Assembly: GCA_947168515.1 (NCBI GenBank)
Contig: CAMVMF010000005.1
Location: 1-64,000, forward strand
Direction: 5' to 3'
Source of the DNA: an uncultured Bacteroidales bacterium
GTDB taxonomy: Bacteria; Bacteroidota; Bacteroidia; Bacteroidales; P3
DNA length: 64,000 bases
Part shown: in pieces, positions 8,915 to 19,115 of the stretch
How the letters are laid out: each line of letters starts with the position of its first letter
Position numbering within the stretch: the first letter of the stretch is position 1
Position numbers and translations under genes: made by a program
Notes under the pieces: model-generated
Seen by the model: the letters and a program-made list of their open reading frames with translations, nothing else
What the model was told of the DNA's origin: nothing
The model's database searches: none

Positions 8915-10238
8915 ACCGATTGTTCTTTTGCTGCTGGCCGTGCTGCTAGGGTCGACGGATGTTGCCCAGGCCCAAAACGGCTTCAATATTCCTTTTTCGC
9001 AGTTTGGCATAGGCTCCAGCGACCTGCCCTACAATATGCCTACGGCCTATCGTATGGGCGGCGTGGTCTACAGCCGTTCGTCACGCAACGCCATCAATCC
9101 GTTCAACCCGGCCTCCTATGCTTCGGTGGAGCCGGAGAGCTTTGTGTTCGACATTGGGGTGAACATCCAGAGTAGCGTGTTGCGCAACGATGTCAACAAA
9201 CAAACCGATGCCGACGGCAGTGTGGCCTATCTGGCTGTGGCCTTCCCCTTTACCAAGTGGTGGAAGACATCGGTCGGCATACTGCCCTACAGTTCGGTGA
9301 ACTACGAGTCGGCACAGACCCACCGCGACCCCCTGACCCTCAGCGATGTGAAGACAATCTATGCCGGACATGGCGGGGTGGCCCAGATTTATTGGGGCAA
9401 CGCCTTCAATATCGGCAGCCGTCTCTCGGTAGGTTTCAACCTCAATTACCTCTATGGTTCCATCGTGCGTGCCATCACCTACGACTTCTTGGGCAGCGAC
9501 ACCACCTACATGGTGGACTCGCGCCGGCAGAAAAGCACCTATGTCAATAACCTGGTTGCCGACCTGGGTCTGCAGTATCAGCTCCCCGTGGGGCCGAACT
9601 ACACGCTGCGGATGGGTGTCACCGCCCGCCTGCCCCGCGACATGAAGCTGCAAGACCAGTCGTTGGCCTACACATACTTTGCCTCTGGGGCAGCGGAGTA
9701 TTATTTCGACACCGTTTTTCCGGTCCCTGGCGTGAGCGACACCTATGAGAGCGACCTGCACCAGCCGCTGTCTGTGGGTCTGGGATTGGCCTTGGAGCGC
9801 AACGACCTGTGGCAGGTGGCGTTGGACGGATATTATGCACCCTATAGCGGTATGAAATATGAAGAGAATGCCAACTACAATATCTTTGGTACCTCGGCGT
9901 TGCGCTATGCCGACAACTACCGCATTGCCCTAGGAGGCGAGTGGAAGGGTGACATGAATGCTGCCAGCTATTGGTCGCGTATAGGCATCAGTGCCGGCCT
10001 CTATTACAACAGCGGCCGTCTGGCAATAGAGTTGGCCGACGGCACTGCCTACTCCCTCAACGAAGTAGGTGGCGGCATGGGTATCACCCTGCCCATGCGT
10101 AAGGGCAAGTCGGCCCTGACGCTGAGCCTGGCATACAGCAGCTTTGGCAATATCAGCCTGCTGCGCCGCGATATCTTTACGATGGGTATTTCCATAGGTT
10201 CTTGCGAGCGATGGTTCTCCAAGAGGAAGTATAACTAA
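8904..10238 (+). CDS. Outer-membrane barrel protein encoded after coaX
   Basis: 444 residues with a signal peptide (MRNKPIVLLLLAVLLGSTDVAQAQ). The mature protein is rich in alternating hydrophobic and aromatic strands with repeated Gly/Tyr turns (VGFNLNYLYGS, LRMGVTARLP, ALTLSLAYSSFG), as in large beta-barrels. In Bacteroides the gene following coaX is annotated as an outer-membrane protein and is followed by the same TPR protein and lptC, so the position supports the call. A FadL/PorV-like transport role is possible but not demonstrated. It overlaps coaX by 11 bases. Confidence 0.75.
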   Translation: MRNKPIVLLLLAVLLGSTDVAQAQNGFNIPFSQFGIGSSDLPYNMPTAYRMGGVVYSRSSRNAINPFNPASYASVEPESFVFDIGVNIQSSVLRNDVNKQTDADGSVAYLAVAFPFTKWWKTSVGILPYSSVNYESAQTHRDPLTLSDVKTIYAGHGGVAQIYWGNAFNIGSRLSVGFNLNYLYGSIVRAITYDFLGSDTTYMVDSRRQKSTYVNNLVADLGLQYQLPVGPNYTLRMGVTARLPRDMKLQDQSLAYTYFASGAAEYYFDTVFPVPGVSDTYESDLHQPLSVGLGLALERNDLWQVALDGYYAPYSGMKYEENANYNIFGTSALRYADNYRIALGGEWKGDMNAASYWSRIGISAGLYYNSGRLAIELADGTAYSLNEVGGGMGITLPMRKGKSALTLSLAYSSFGNISLLRRDIFTMGISIGSCERWFSKRKYN

Positions 10239-10448
10239 GGTAAGGCATGTGCCGTGGCGGACAAAAATAGGAATGAGCAGGGTTGAAAGGCATGGTAGAA
10301 AGAGCCAGACCGCTAGTCCGACGAAACAGAATAGTACGTCACGGCGTTCATAAAAAATCTAAACATCGCCCGTTTAGGAACCGATATTAACAAGAAAACA
10401 ACAATAAACAATACTAATACGGTAAAATAAACCGATACATTATTAGCC

Positions 10449-11771
10449 ATGAAAAAATTGAAAATTGTAATGATTGCAGCTGCCGCACTGGCCATGAGTA
10501 TGACTGCAAACGCACAAAGCAAGTATGGTGCAACCCCCGACGATAGCATTGCCTGCATCAGCAATGTGTCGCTCTATCAAGAATTCTACAAGCAGAAATC
10601 CTACGCCGACTGCTACGAGCCTTGGCGTCAGATTATCCAGCACTGCCCCCGTTTCAGCAAGAGTGTCTACCAGAGAGGCGAGAAAATCATGAACGCCATG
10701 ATCAACGCCGCTGCCACCCAGGAAGAGCGCGACGCCTATATCCAGGAGCTTATGAACATGTACGACACCCGTATTGCTAACTTTGGCGAGGAGGCAAAGG
10801 TTCTCTGCATGAAGGCCACCGCCCTGAGCGAGTACAAGCCCAAAGCAGTAAAAGAAATCTATGAAATCTACGACGCCGCAGTCAAGGCCGGAGTGAAAGA
10901 CATCGACGAGAACTATATCACGCTCTTCTTCAAGGCTACTGTCGACTATGTGCAGGCCGGATTGGCTGAAGCCACCCTCATTATCGACAACTATGACATT
11001 GCCACAACCCGCTTGGAGGAAATCGTCGAGGAGGTTGTAGATGACACCCTCAAGGTGCAGAAAATCAGTGGTTACATCAATAATGTCGATGCGGCCTTCT
11101 CGCCCTACGCCAACTGCGAACAGCTGGTGTCTATCTATCAGGACAAGTTCAAAGAAAACCCCAACGACCCCATCCTGCTCCGTAAGATTACCGACATCAT
11201 GATGAAAAAGGGCTGCACCGAGAGCCAGCTGTTCTTCGATGCTACCGAAAACCTGTACAAACTGGAGCCCTCGCCCAGCACCGCCATGCGTATGGGCACC
11301 ATGTGCTACGGTAAGAAACAGTACTCCGATGCTGTCCAGTACATCCAGGATGCCGTCAAAGGCCTGACCGAGAAGAAAGACCTCTACCGTGCTTATCTGA
11401 CCCTGGGACTGAGCTACAACGGACAGAACAGCTATAGCGCTGCTCGTACCGCCCTGCTCAAAGCTGCCGAAATCGACCGCACCAAGGGTGAGCCCTACAT
11501 CGCCCTGGCACAGGTCTACGCCTCCAGCTCCCGCAGCATCGACGACGGCATGGGTGGTCGCTCGGCCTATTGGGCTGCTGTTGACGAGTGCCGCCACGCT
11601 ATGTCTGTCGAACCCACCGAGCAGATTGCCAACATGGCCAAACGTCTTATAGGTACCTACTCCGCCTACTTCCCCAAAAAGAACGATGCTTTCATGCTCA
11701 ACCTCATCGACGGTCACAGCTATGTGGTTCCCGGTTGGATTGGAAAATCCACAGTAGTCAGAACCCGCTAA
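10449..11771 (+). CDS. Periplasmic TPR-repeat protein
   Basis: 440 residues with a signal peptide (MKKLKIVMIAAAALAMSMTANAQ). The C-terminal half has clear tetratricopeptide repeats (PSTAMRMGTMCYGKKQYSDA, then YRAYLTLGLSYNGQNSYSAA and PYIALAQVYASSS). The N-terminal half is helical and acidic. This is the conserved TPR protein that lies between the OMP and lptC in many Bacteroidales. A role as scaffold for outer-membrane or LPS transport assembly is inferred from position only. A 210-base gap precedes it; lptC starts directly after its stop codon. Confidence 0.8.
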   Translation: MKKLKIVMIAAAALAMSMTANAQSKYGATPDDSIACISNVSLYQEFYKQKSYADCYEPWRQIIQHCPRFSKSVYQRGEKIMNAMINAAATQEERDAYIQELMNMYDTRIANFGEEAKVLCMKATALSEYKPKAVKEIYEIYDAAVKAGVKDIDENYITLFFKATVDYVQAGLAEATLIIDNYDIATTRLEEIVEEVVDDTLKVQKISGYINNVDAAFSPYANCEQLVSIYQDKFKENPNDPILLRKITDIMMKKGCTESQLFFDATENLYKLEPSPSTAMRMGTMCYGKKQYSDAVQYIQDAVKGLTEKKDLYRAYLTLGLSYNGQNSYSAARTALLKAAEIDRTKGEPYIALAQVYASSSRSIDDGMGGRSAYWAAVDECRHAMSVEPTEQIANMAKRLIGTYSAYFPKKNDAFMLNLIDGHSYVVPGWIGKSTVVRTR

Positions 11772-12347
11772 ATGTTGGTGTCCGCAATAAAGAATATAGC
11801 AATTCAGATAAGAAACGGGGCGGTGGCCCTGTTTCTTATCTGTTCTATTGTTGGCTGCGGCAACGACATTGAAAAAGTCAAGATGTTCGAACCCCAGGAG
11901 CTTCCGGCAGGTGTTATCCGACAGGCCCGCATCCAGCAGAGCGAGAACGGGCGGCTGCAGATGCTCATGTGGGCACCCGTCATCGAGCAGTACGACAGGC
12001 CCAGGTCCGAGACCGTTTATCCGCAAGGGATCTTCGCCCGTTTCTATGATGGCTACAACAAGCCTACCGCCACCCTCAAGGCCCGTTATGCCATATCCTA
12101 TGACGGACGCGACGAGATGATGGTCAAGGACAGCGTTGTGATCATCGACCTACAGCGGGGCGACACCGTCTACCTGCATAACCTTACCTGGAACAGGATG
12201 GAGCACCGCGTCTACTCCGACCAGCCTGTGCGGTCCAAGAATGGCGATAGGGTGACCTACGGCGACAGCTTCGAGTCCGACGACGAGTTCAGATCCCCCA
12301 AAATAGTACACCAAAGAGGAACACTAGAATGGACGGAGGAGGAGTGA
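11772..12347 (+). CDS. lptC: LPS export protein LptC
   Basis: 191 residues. N-terminal basic and hydrophobic segment ends in a lipobox-like SIVGCGND (Cys about residue 29), so it may be a lipoprotein or a membrane-anchored periplasmic protein. The rest is a beta-jellyroll of the LptC/DUF1239 type: MLMWAPVIEQYDRP, YPQGIFARFYDGYNKPTATLKA, DTVYLHNLTWNRMEHRVY, GDSFESDDEF. LptC hands lipopolysaccharide from the LptBFG transporter to LptA. It begins right after the TPR gene and overlaps the next gene by a few bases; lpxD two genes on fits a shared LPS theme. Confidence 0.85.
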   Translation: MLVSAIKNIAIQIRNGAVALFLICSIVGCGNDIEKVKMFEPQELPAGVIRQARIQQSENGRLQMLMWAPVIEQYDRPRSETVYPQGIFARFYDGYNKPTATLKARYAISYDGRDEMMVKDSVVIIDLQRGDTVYLHNLTWNRMEHRVYSDQPVRSKNGDRVTYGDSFESDDEFRSPKIVHQRGTLEWTEEE

Positions 12348-13069
12348 GTCGCAAAAGGGGATACCTGTGGTTGGCAGCAGTGCTTTTGGCAGCACTGCTG
12401 ATTGTCGTTTTTATGGGGCTTCTGTTGCCCGACCGCCAACAGCCGATGCAACAGGTTGCTACGGCAGCAACCGATTCCCTAGAGGAGCTGCGGCAGCTGT
12501 CGCAGCCACATCCCGCCCGGGAGCGTTGCGGTGGGTCGGGATACAGGTCTTCCCACCAGCATACGGCCTATGCCTCTTCCAGCGTCCAAGGCCCCAACCC
12601 CCAAGAGTCCCAACCTGTCTCTCCCCCAGAACATATCTACCGCAAGTCCAAACGTGTCATTGTGGAGCTGAACAGTGCCGACTCGCTGGACCTAGTCCAA
12701 CTATATGATGTCGGCCCCACCTTTGCCAAGCGGATTTTGAAATACAGGGCCCTGTTGGGCGGCTTTCTCAGCAAGGAACAGCTGTGGGAAGTCTATGGCA
12801 TGGACTCGGTCCGCTACAACCACATCGCCCCCTATGTCACCATCAATCCTGCCAGCGTAACGCTCTTGGACCTCAACAGTGCCACTGTTGACCAGCTGAA
12901 GAGCCATCCCTACCTAGATTACTATCAGGCCAAAGCCATTGTAAGCATGCGCCAACAGAATGGTCCATATCAGGACCTCCAAGGGCTGCTCATGGTTCCC
13001 ATCATCGACAAAGAAACGTATATAAAAATTAAACCTTATCTTACATGCAATTCACAGCAAAACAGATAG
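12329..13069 (+). CDS. Membrane-anchored helix-hairpin-helix protein (ComEA-like)
   Basis: 246 residues from ATG 12329. A GTG at 12344 overlaps the lptC stop as GTGA with GGAGGAGG just upstream, and is an equally good start. There is one membrane segment (about residues 12-32), a Ser/Pro/Gln-rich linker, then two helix-hairpin-helix copies: [16 protein letters not shown] with a following IL-YR-LGGF helix, and [15 protein letters not shown] with [15 protein letters not shown]. Such proteins bind DNA non-specifically; ComEA takes part in DNA uptake, but no other competence gene lies nearby. The second hairpin lacks the usual Gly. It overlaps lpxD by 25 bases. Confidence 0.8.
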   Translation: MDGGGVSRKRGYLWLAAVLLAALLIVVFMGLLLPDRQQPMQQVATAATDSLEELRQLSQPHPARERCGGSGYRSSHQHTAYASSSVQGPNPQESQPVSPPEHIYRKSKRVIVELNSADSLDLVQLYDVGPTFAKRILKYRALLGGFLSKEQLWEVYGMDSVRYNHIAPYVTINPASVTLLDLNSATVDQLKSHPYLDYYQAKAIVSMRQQNGPYQDLQGLLMVPIIDKETYIKIKPYLTCNSQQNR

Positions 13070-14064
13070 CCCAGAAACTGAAAGGCACCGTTGAGGGCGA
13101 CGAGAACGTACTCATTTGGAAGCCCTGTCGTATCGAAGAGGTCGACGAAGGCGGCATCACCTTCTTGGCCAATCCCAAATATACCCACTATATCTATGAG
13201 CGCCATGCTGCGGCCATCCTCATAGCCAAAGATTTTGTGTTGGAGCATCCGGTCGATGCCACCCTTATCCGTGTCGACAACCCCTATCTCTGTGTGGCCA
13301 AGGTCCTGCACATGTTCAACAGTGCCAGCAAACCCAAGAAAGGGCGCTCCCTGCGCAGCAGCGTGCATCTCACCGCCAAGGTGGGTAAGGGTTGCTATAT
13401 AGGCGAGTTCGCCGTCATCAGCCGCAAGGCCAAGATAGGCAACAATGTGCAGATTTACCCGCAGGTGTATATCGGCGACTATGCCGAGGTGGGCGACAAT
13501 ACCATCCTCTATCCCGGTGTTAAAATCTACCGCGAGTGCAAGGTGGGCCGCAACTGCATCCTGCATGCCGGGGCCAGCATTGGTGCCGATGGCTTTGGTT
13601 TCGCCCCCACGGAGGATGGTTCCTACAATAAGATTGACCAGATTGGCAATGTGGTGATAGAAGACGATGTGGAGATTGGTGCCAACACCTGTATCGACCG
13701 TGCCACCATGGGTTCCACCATCATCCACCAGGGTGTGAAAATCGACAATCTCTGCCAGATAGCCCACAACGTTTCCGTTGGCAAGAACACCGCCATGGCC
13801 TCGCAGAGCGGCTGCGCAGGCAGCGGCCATATCGGCCAGCATTGCATCATTGCCGGACAGGTGGGCATTGTGGGCCACATCACCGTGGGCGACAATGTCA
13901 CCATTGCGGCTCAGTCCGGTGTCACCCGCAATATCGACAGCGACAGCGTGGTGCTGGGTTCCCCGGCCATGCCTGCCGACCGCCAGCGCAAAATCTACGT
14001 CATGCAGCGCAAGTTGGAGGAAATGTATAAAGACATTGCCCTGTTGAAGAAAAAGCTTCAATGA
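13045..14064 (+). CDS. lpxD: UDP-3-O-acylglucosamine N-acyltransferase
   Basis: 339 residues. Third step of lipid A synthesis: transfers a 3-hydroxyacyl chain from ACP to UDP-3-O-acylglucosamine. The N-terminal LpxD domain ([32 protein letters not shown]) is followed from about residue 105 by many left-handed beta-helix hexapeptides ([28 protein letters not shown]), with the catalytic His probably in [14 protein letters not shown], and a C-terminal helix. Length is usual. Starts inside the preceding gene and ends overlapping the next by four bases (ATGA). Confidence 0.96.
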   Translation: MQFTAKQIAQKLKGTVEGDENVLIWKPCRIEEVDEGGITFLANPKYTHYIYERHAAAILIAKDFVLEHPVDATLIRVDNPYLCVAKVLHMFNSASKPKKGRSLRSSVHLTAKVGKGCYIGEFAVISRKAKIGNNVQIYPQVYIGDYAEVGDNTILYPGVKIYRECKVGRNCILHAGASIGADGFGFAPTEDGSYNKIDQIGNVVIEDDVEIGANTCIDRATMGSTIIHQGVKIDNLCQIAHNVSVGKNTAMASQSGCAGSGHIGQHCIIAGQVGIVGHITVGDNVTIAAQSGVTRNIDSDSVVLGSPAMPADRQRKIYVMQRKLEEMYKDIALLKKKLQ

Positions 14065-15467
14065 AATCCTATAAGACGCTTCTTTTCATAGCCTTGGTTC
14101 TGGCCATCTTGGGTGGCATCTGCTACGTATACCCCAAGGAAGGGCTCAGCGTCGGCGGTGTGGATCTGCATTTCCCCACGCTCACCAAGATTCTTAACCC
14201 CCAGCGGCAGCTGGACGTGGAGGCCTACTTGGCCCGGCAGGACTCGCTGGAGGCCGTGATGCAGACCAAGCAGGACTCGCTGGAGCACTACCGCCGTCAG
14301 ATAGACAGCAGCGACATCCGTTTCTGGTTCCCGGGTGGCGACGACACTTTCTTCGACGACCTCTTTGCCCAGCTGGAGCAGACCCAGCAGACGGGACGCA
14401 CCATCCGCATCATCCATTATGGCGACTCACAGATAGAGATGGACCGCATGACCAATCGGCTGCGTGCCTATATGCAGAATCGCTTCGGAGGCGGTGGGCC
14501 GGGGCTGGTGCCTTTTGCCACCCTTATCCCCAGTCTCTCGGTCAGCACCTACGGCACGGGGGCCCTGGTGCGCCAGTCGCCTTTTGGCGACACCCTGGTG
14601 GTGCGCGCCAACGGCAACTACGGCCCCATGGTGCAGGACTTCCGTGTCGCGGGAAGTGCCAGCAGCACCATCACGGCGGGCAGCCACAGGAGCATCGACG
14701 ACCGGTTGCGCCAGTTCTCCCAGTTTAAGATGATTTTCAACAACCGGCCCGGGCCCCTGACGGTGCATTTCAAAGACCGCAAAGGCCTTTTCGTCAGCGA
14801 CACAAGCGTGGAGGCAGAGGGGGTGCATGCCATCAGCTGGCATCTCGACACCGCCACCACCTCTGTCGGCATTAGCGTTACAGGCAATGCTGACATATAC
14901 GGCATCATGGTCGACAACGGTCCCGGAGTGGCCGTAGACAACATTCCTATGCGGGGCTGTTCGGGCCACCAGTTCACCCAAATCAACCGCGACCAGCTGG
15001 CAGCGGCCTATGCCCAAATGGATGTGGGTCTCATCATCTTACAGTTTGGTGGCAACTCCGTGCCCTATCTTAAAAGTAAGAAATCCATTGATGCCTATTG
15101 CGAAAACATGGGTCACCAGATTGACCGGCTGCACCAGTGTTGTCCCAATGCCAGAATCCTCTTCATCGGCCCTTCCGACATGAGCACCCGCGAGGACGGC
15201 GAGCTTCAGACCTATCCTTTCTTGCCCCAGGTGGTATCGTCTTTGCAGCATATGGCCAACGCCCACGGGGCGGCATTCTGGAGCATCTATCACGCCATGG
15301 GGGGCGAAGGCTCTATGGCGGCATGGGTAGACCAAGGCCTAGGAGGGGCGGACTATATCCATTTCTCACAACGGGGCGTCGACATCATGGGCGACCGCCT
15401 ATCGAAAGCTTTTGACAATATGTACCAAATGTATAAAATGCGCGAGGAGGTTCAAGATGTTCAGTAA
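14061..15467 (+). CDS. Periplasmic SGNH/GDSL-like hydrolase or acyltransferase partner (1)
   Basis: 468 residues. An N-terminal membrane anchor (about 7-25) places the rest in the periplasm. SGNH-family blocks are visible: [13 protein letters not shown] (block I Ser at about residue 122), QFGGNSVPY (block III, Asn) and a C-terminal [10 protein letters not shown] (Asp-x-x-His). A Gly-rich loop ([12 protein letters not shown]) follows block I. Together with the next SGNH gene and the MBOAT gene it resembles two-component O-acylation systems, in which MBOAT moves the acyl group over the membrane and an SGNH protein transfers it. The substrate is unknown; LPS or a surface glycan is inferred from lptC/lpxD. 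ATGA overlap with lpxD indicates coupling. Confidence 0.78.
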   Translation: MKSYKTLLFIALVLAILGGICYVYPKEGLSVGGVDLHFPTLTKILNPQRQLDVEAYLARQDSLEAVMQTKQDSLEHYRRQIDSSDIRFWFPGGDDTFFDDLFAQLEQTQQTGRTIRIIHYGDSQIEMDRMTNRLRAYMQNRFGGGGPGLVPFATLIPSLSVSTYGTGALVRQSPFGDTLVVRANGNYGPMVQDFRVAGSASSTITAGSHRSIDDRLRQFSQFKMIFNNRPGPLTVHFKDRKGLFVSDTSVEAEGVHAISWHLDTATTSVGISVTGNADIYGIMVDNGPGVAVDNIPMRGCSGHQFTQINRDQLAAAYAQMDVGLIILQFGGNSVPYLKSKKSIDAYCENMGHQIDRLHQCCPNARILFIGPSDMSTREDGELQTYPFLPQVVSSLQHMANAHGAAFWSIYHAMGGEGSMAAWVDQGLGGADYIHFSQRGVDIMGDRLSKAFDNMYQMYKMREEVQDVQ

Positions 15468-16806
15468 AAAGCCACTGCTGACCCTCCTCAGCCTGCTGCT
15501 GGCACTAGCCCTGCAGGGGCAGGACTATCCTTTTATCAACCGCCAGGCCAATGTGCTCCACTACGACACCAACGCGGCACCCATGGAGTTCCTCTTTCAG
15601 AAGTGGCAGCGTGTCATCGCCACCGGTCAGGGCAACCTCAGCATTGTCCATATAGGCGGTTCGCATGTGCAGGCAGGCACCCTGCCGCATCGCATCCGCA
15701 CCAACTTTTTGAGGACCTATCCTAATGCAGTGGGTGGTCGCGGTCTCATCTTCCCCTATTCTGCTGCCGCCAAATGCAACAACCCCAGTGACTATAAGGT
15801 CCACTGTGCCGAGAAGGTGATTCTCACCCGCAATGTGTACAAGGATCCGCTGTATCCTATGGGACTCTGTGGCATTTCGGTGACTGCGCAGGACGTGCCT
15901 ACCCGGATACAGATCCTCAACAATGACAAGCAGTTCGACTATGGTGTTTCGCGCATCGTGGTGTTGGGCTACTCGCCCAGCGGTGTTGTCCCCAACATCA
16001 GCTACAGCAATAGCAACGCCCTCCCTTCCTATATCGACAGCGTCAACCACCGTTTTGTCTTCAACCTACGCGAGCAGGTCGACTCTTTCGACATTGTGCT
16101 GCCCTGCTCCCAAGGGCAGAGTTTCACGCTCACAGGAGTCTATCTGGGCAGCCGCAACCACGGCATCACCTACAACTCTGTCGGGGTCAATGGCGCTGCG
16201 GTGCCGGACTATTTCAAGTGTGCCCTGACGAGCGACCTGAAGTTGCTGCGGCCCGATTTGGTTATCTTTGGCATCGGCATCAACGATGCCCACGGCAGCG
16301 ACTTCGATTCGGTGGCTTTCAAAAACAACTATCTAAGGCTCTGCGACTCCATCCGCACCGTCAACCCCCACTGCGCCTTTATATTCATCACCAACAACGA
16401 CAGCTACCGCAAGACAGGCCGTCGCAGCTATTCTGTCAATAAGAACGGTCTGCAGGTGCGCGAAGTCTGTTACCGCTTGGCCGATCTCGTAGGTGGAGCC
16501 GTGTGGGACCAGTTTGAGGTGATGGGTGGTCTGGGTTCGATGTCCAAGTGGCAGTCCGCCAACCTTGCGCAACGAGACAAGGTGCACTTCACCCATGCGG
16601 GCTACCAGCTTGTGGGCGACCTTTTCTGCGAGGCGCTGGGCAGAGAGCTGAAGAAGGACTGGCAGCCAGTGGGCATCAAAGAAACCAAGGCCAATCCTAC
16701 CCCGACAGAAGACCCGAAGGCATTGGAACAGAGCAACACCTATAAAGGCAGACCCCTTCCACGCGGCCTTCGTCGCAAGTCGAAACACACCACTCACAAG
16801 CAATAA
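15457..16806 (+). CDS. Periplasmic SGNH/GDSL-like hydrolase or acyltransferase partner (2)
   Basis: 449 residues from ATG 15457, chosen because it is preceded by GAGGAGG and starts a signal peptide ([22 protein letters not shown]); an earlier ATG at 15412 lies deep inside the previous gene. SGNH blocks: IVHIGGSHVQAG (block I, Ser), VIFGIGINDAHG (block III, Asn), and DKVHFTHAGYQ (catalytic Asp-x-x-His). It is a distant paralogue of the preceding protein, but with a better-preserved catalytic set. The C-terminal tail (from about 410) is basic and low-complexity. Probably exported to the periplasm and acting with the MBOAT protein that follows. Confidence 0.8.
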   Translation: MFSKKPLLTLLSLLLALALQGQDYPFINRQANVLHYDTNAAPMEFLFQKWQRVIATGQGNLSIVHIGGSHVQAGTLPHRIRTNFLRTYPNAVGGRGLIFPYSAAAKCNNPSDYKVHCAEKVILTRNVYKDPLYPMGLCGISVTAQDVPTRIQILNNDKQFDYGVSRIVVLGYSPSGVVPNISYSNSNALPSYIDSVNHRFVFNLREQVDSFDIVLPCSQGQSFTLTGVYLGSRNHGITYNSVGVNGAAVPDYFKCALTSDLKLLRPDLVIFGIGINDAHGSDFDSVAFKNNYLRLCDSIRTVNPHCAFIFITNNDSYRKTGRRSYSVNKNGLQVREVCYRLADLVGGAVWDQFEVMGGLGSMSKWQSANLAQRDKVHFTHAGYQLVGDLFCEALGRELKKDWQPVGIKETKANPTPTEDPKALEQSNTYKGRPLPRGLRRKSKHTTHKQ

Positions 16807-16811
16807 TAATA

Positions 16812-16980
16812 ATTCTCCATTCTCAATTCTCCATTCTCAACTCTCAATTCTCAACGGCCCTTTTAGTTTTTAGTTTTTACCTTTTACTTATAAAAATTCT
16901 CCATTCTCCATTCTCAACGGCCCTTTTAGTTTTTAGTTTTTACCTTTTACTTATAAAAATTCTCCATTCTCAATAATTCT
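16812..16980 (+). repeat. Tandem composite repeat between SGNH and MBOAT genes
   Basis: Heptamers (CTCCATT, CTCAATT, CTCAACT) followed by CGGCCC then TTTTAGTTTTTAGTTTTTACC and TTTTACTTATAAAA. The composite unit is repeated twice in tandem with near identity, so almost the whole spacer is repeat. Confidence 0.9.
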
Positions 16981-16986
16981 GTCGAG

Positions 16987-18900
16987 ATGTTGAAAAACGA
17001 CCTCCTCACATATCTGACCCAATTGCTCGCCTTCGACGACTCTCATCCGTTGCTGTTCACGCAGATCCATTTCTGGACCTTCTTCTTTTTGACCTTTATT
17101 GGTTTTGCCCTCATCGTGTCGATAGGGGAGAAGCACTCCAGAAAAAAGCTGAAAGCCCTTCCTACCTATCAGCGTATCGGCAAGGCCCGCCGCCTCTTTC
17201 GCAACGGCTACCTCTTCCTGGTCAGTCTCTTCTTCTACTACAAAACCTCTGGCCACTATGTGTTGTTGCTTATTTTTTCCACCATAGTGGGCTACTTCTT
17301 GGGCATCCTTTTCGATAATATGGCTAGCCGCCAGAACCGCACAGGCCAATCGACCCAAGGCAGCCGCAAGACTTTGATGGTTATAGGAGTGATTGTCAAC
17401 CTGGGGGTGCTGTGCTATTTCAAGTATGCCTATTTCTTCACCGACATTTTCAACACCATAGCCTCGACACACTATTCCATCGCACGCACCATCATCCTGC
17501 CGGTAGGTATCAGTTTCTTTACTTTCCAGAACATCAGCTACATCGTCGATGTCTACAAGGGCAAGGTGCACCATGCCGACAACATACTCGACTTTGGGTT
17601 CTACACCACCTTCTTCCCGCAGTTGGTGGCGGGTCCCATCATCCGAGCCGACCAGTTCATCCCCCAGCTCTACAAGCCCTACTTCCTCACCCGTCGCCAG
17701 TTTGGCATAGCCGTTTTCTGGATTATGAATGGGTTGTTCAAGAAGCTTATCCTCAGCGACTATCTGGCTGTCTCCTTTGTCGACAGGGTGTTTGAGAATC
17801 CGCTTCTCTACACCTCTTTTGAGAACTTTTCGGCCTTACTGATCTACTCGCTGCAGGTCTATGCCGACTTCTCGGGCTATACCGACATTGCCATCGGAGT
17901 TGCCATGCTTATGGGTTTTTACCTGCCCAAGAACTTCAACTCGCCCTACAAGGCCACCAATCCTGCCGGTTTTTGGAAACGTTGGCATATCTCCCTCAGC
18001 AACTGGCTCAAAGATTATTTGTACATCCCCCTGGGTGGCAACCGCAACGGCACGCTCGGTACCTTCCTCATTCCCATTGTTATGTTGGTTGTGGTGGCCT
18101 TGATGGCCAAGAACGTGTATCTGACGCTTTCAGCCATAGCCTTCGTGTTGCTGCTGACTCTTGTATACTGGTTATTCCCACGTCACCGCAAGGACATGAC
18201 CACCAACCTCAACAACTTCGACACCATGCTCCTCGGCGGTCTCTGGCACGGGGCCTCTTTCAACTTCATCACATGGGGTGCCCTCAATGGCTTGGGCATC
18301 CTGGTGTATAAAACCTGGAAGAAATGGGGGCCCTGGGCACGCATCTTCGGCATCGCTGCGGTCTATCTGCTTGTCAAATGTGCCTACCACTATTATCCCG
18401 TGCCGGTGCTTAGCATGTTCCATTTCGCCTTCATGATAGTGGCCTCGGTCATCATCCTGCTGAACCTTGTGCCTGCCTTCGGCGGCAAGCATTACAAAGG
18501 CTCTAAGTTCAAGGACGGCGTGGTGATGGTGTGGAACACTTTCTTCACGTTCATCTTCATCAGTTTCACCCGTCTCTTCTTCCGCAGCGGCTCCAACCTC
18601 GACCCTGCCGAGGCCAATGAGGTGGCCTGGCGTACCGCCACCCAGATGGTGGAACGCATCGGCGGACAGTGGAACTGGCAGCAGGTGCCTGCCATCCTCG
18701 ACAACTACGCCCCAGTCTTTGTCGTCTTTCTCATTGGCATGATCATCCACTGGTTGCCGGAGCGTTTCAAGCGTCGTTACCGCATATGGTTTGCGCAGAT
18801 GCCCCTGTGGCTTATGCTTATCGTGGTGGTTTTGGGTGTCTTCTTCGTCTACCAGTTCATCACTGCCGACCTGCAGCCCTTCATCTACTTCCAGTTCTAA
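16987..18900 (+). CDS. MBOAT-family membrane-bound O-acyltransferase (AlgI/DltB type)
   Basis: 637 residues, with about 11-13 membrane segments. It has the AlgI/DltB core: LPVGISFFTFQNISYIVDVY, FGFYTTFFPQLVAGPI, FSGYTDIAIGVAMLMG, then FWKRWHISLSNWLKDYLY with PLGGNRNG, and the catalytic His in LLGGLWHGASFNF. It is longer than typical (about 470-520) because of an insertion around 360-400 and a C-terminal extension with two further helices. In the inner membrane it would pass an acyl (usually acetyl) group from the cytoplasm to a periplasmic acceptor, working with one or both upstream SGNH proteins. Spaced from them by repeats only. Confidence 0.92.
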   Translation: MLKNDLLTYLTQLLAFDDSHPLLFTQIHFWTFFFLTFIGFALIVSIGEKHSRKKLKALPTYQRIGKARRLFRNGYLFLVSLFFYYKTSGHYVLLLIFSTIVGYFLGILFDNMASRQNRTGQSTQGSRKTLMVIGVIVNLGVLCYFKYAYFFTDIFNTIASTHYSIARTIILPVGISFFTFQNISYIVDVYKGKVHHADNILDFGFYTTFFPQLVAGPIIRADQFIPQLYKPYFLTRRQFGIAVFWIMNGLFKKLILSDYLAVSFVDRVFENPLLYTSFENFSALLIYSLQVYADFSGYTDIAIGVAMLMGFYLPKNFNSPYKATNPAGFWKRWHISLSNWLKDYLYIPLGGNRNGTLGTFLIPIVMLVVVALMAKNVYLTLSAIAFVLLLTLVYWLFPRHRKDMTTNLNNFDTMLLGGLWHGASFNFITWGALNGLGILVYKTWKKWGPWARIFGIAAVYLLVKCAYHYYPVPVLSMFHFAFMIVASVIILLNLVPAFGGKHYKGSKFKDGVVMVWNTFFTFIFISFTRLFFRSGSNLDPAEANEVAWRTATQMVERIGGQWNWQQVPAILDNYAPVFVVFLIGMIIHWLPERFKRRYRIWFAQMPLWLMLIVVVLGVFFVYQFITADLQPFIYFQF

Positions 18901-19055
18901 AAAACTAAAAAGTAAAAACTAAAAACTAAAAGGGTAGGCGGGGCAGTTGAGAGTTGAGAGTTTAAAGTTGAGAGCTGGAGTTGAGAATAGAGAATTATCC
19001 GGATGCGGAAGCCAATTCTCAATTCCCAATTCTCAATTCTCCATTCTTCTGCGGC
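18901..19055 (+). repeat. Composite intergenic repeat after the MBOAT gene
   Basis: Begins at the MBOAT stop codon with AAACTAAAAAGTAAAAAC, then TAAAAGGG, GAGAGTTGAGAG-type heptamers, and further on AATTCTCAATTCTCCATT in the opposite sense, giving a partial inverted arrangement. Confidence 0.85.
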
Positions 19056-19084
19056 TTTTTTATTCCTATTTGGAAATAAAATCG

Positions 19085-19092
19085 TATTTTTG
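19085..19092 (+). promoter_or_regulatory. Bacteroidota -7 box
   Basis: TATTTTTG lies 24 bases upstream of the ATG at 19116 and matches TAnnTTTG. Confidence 0.65.
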
Positions 19093-19115
19093 CACCCACA
19101 AAAAAGAAGAAAGAT

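Noticed and set aside
10443-12026. 527-codon reverse open frame opposite the TPR and lptC genes
   Set aside because: Spans two well-supported forward genes and shows only shadow-frame composition.
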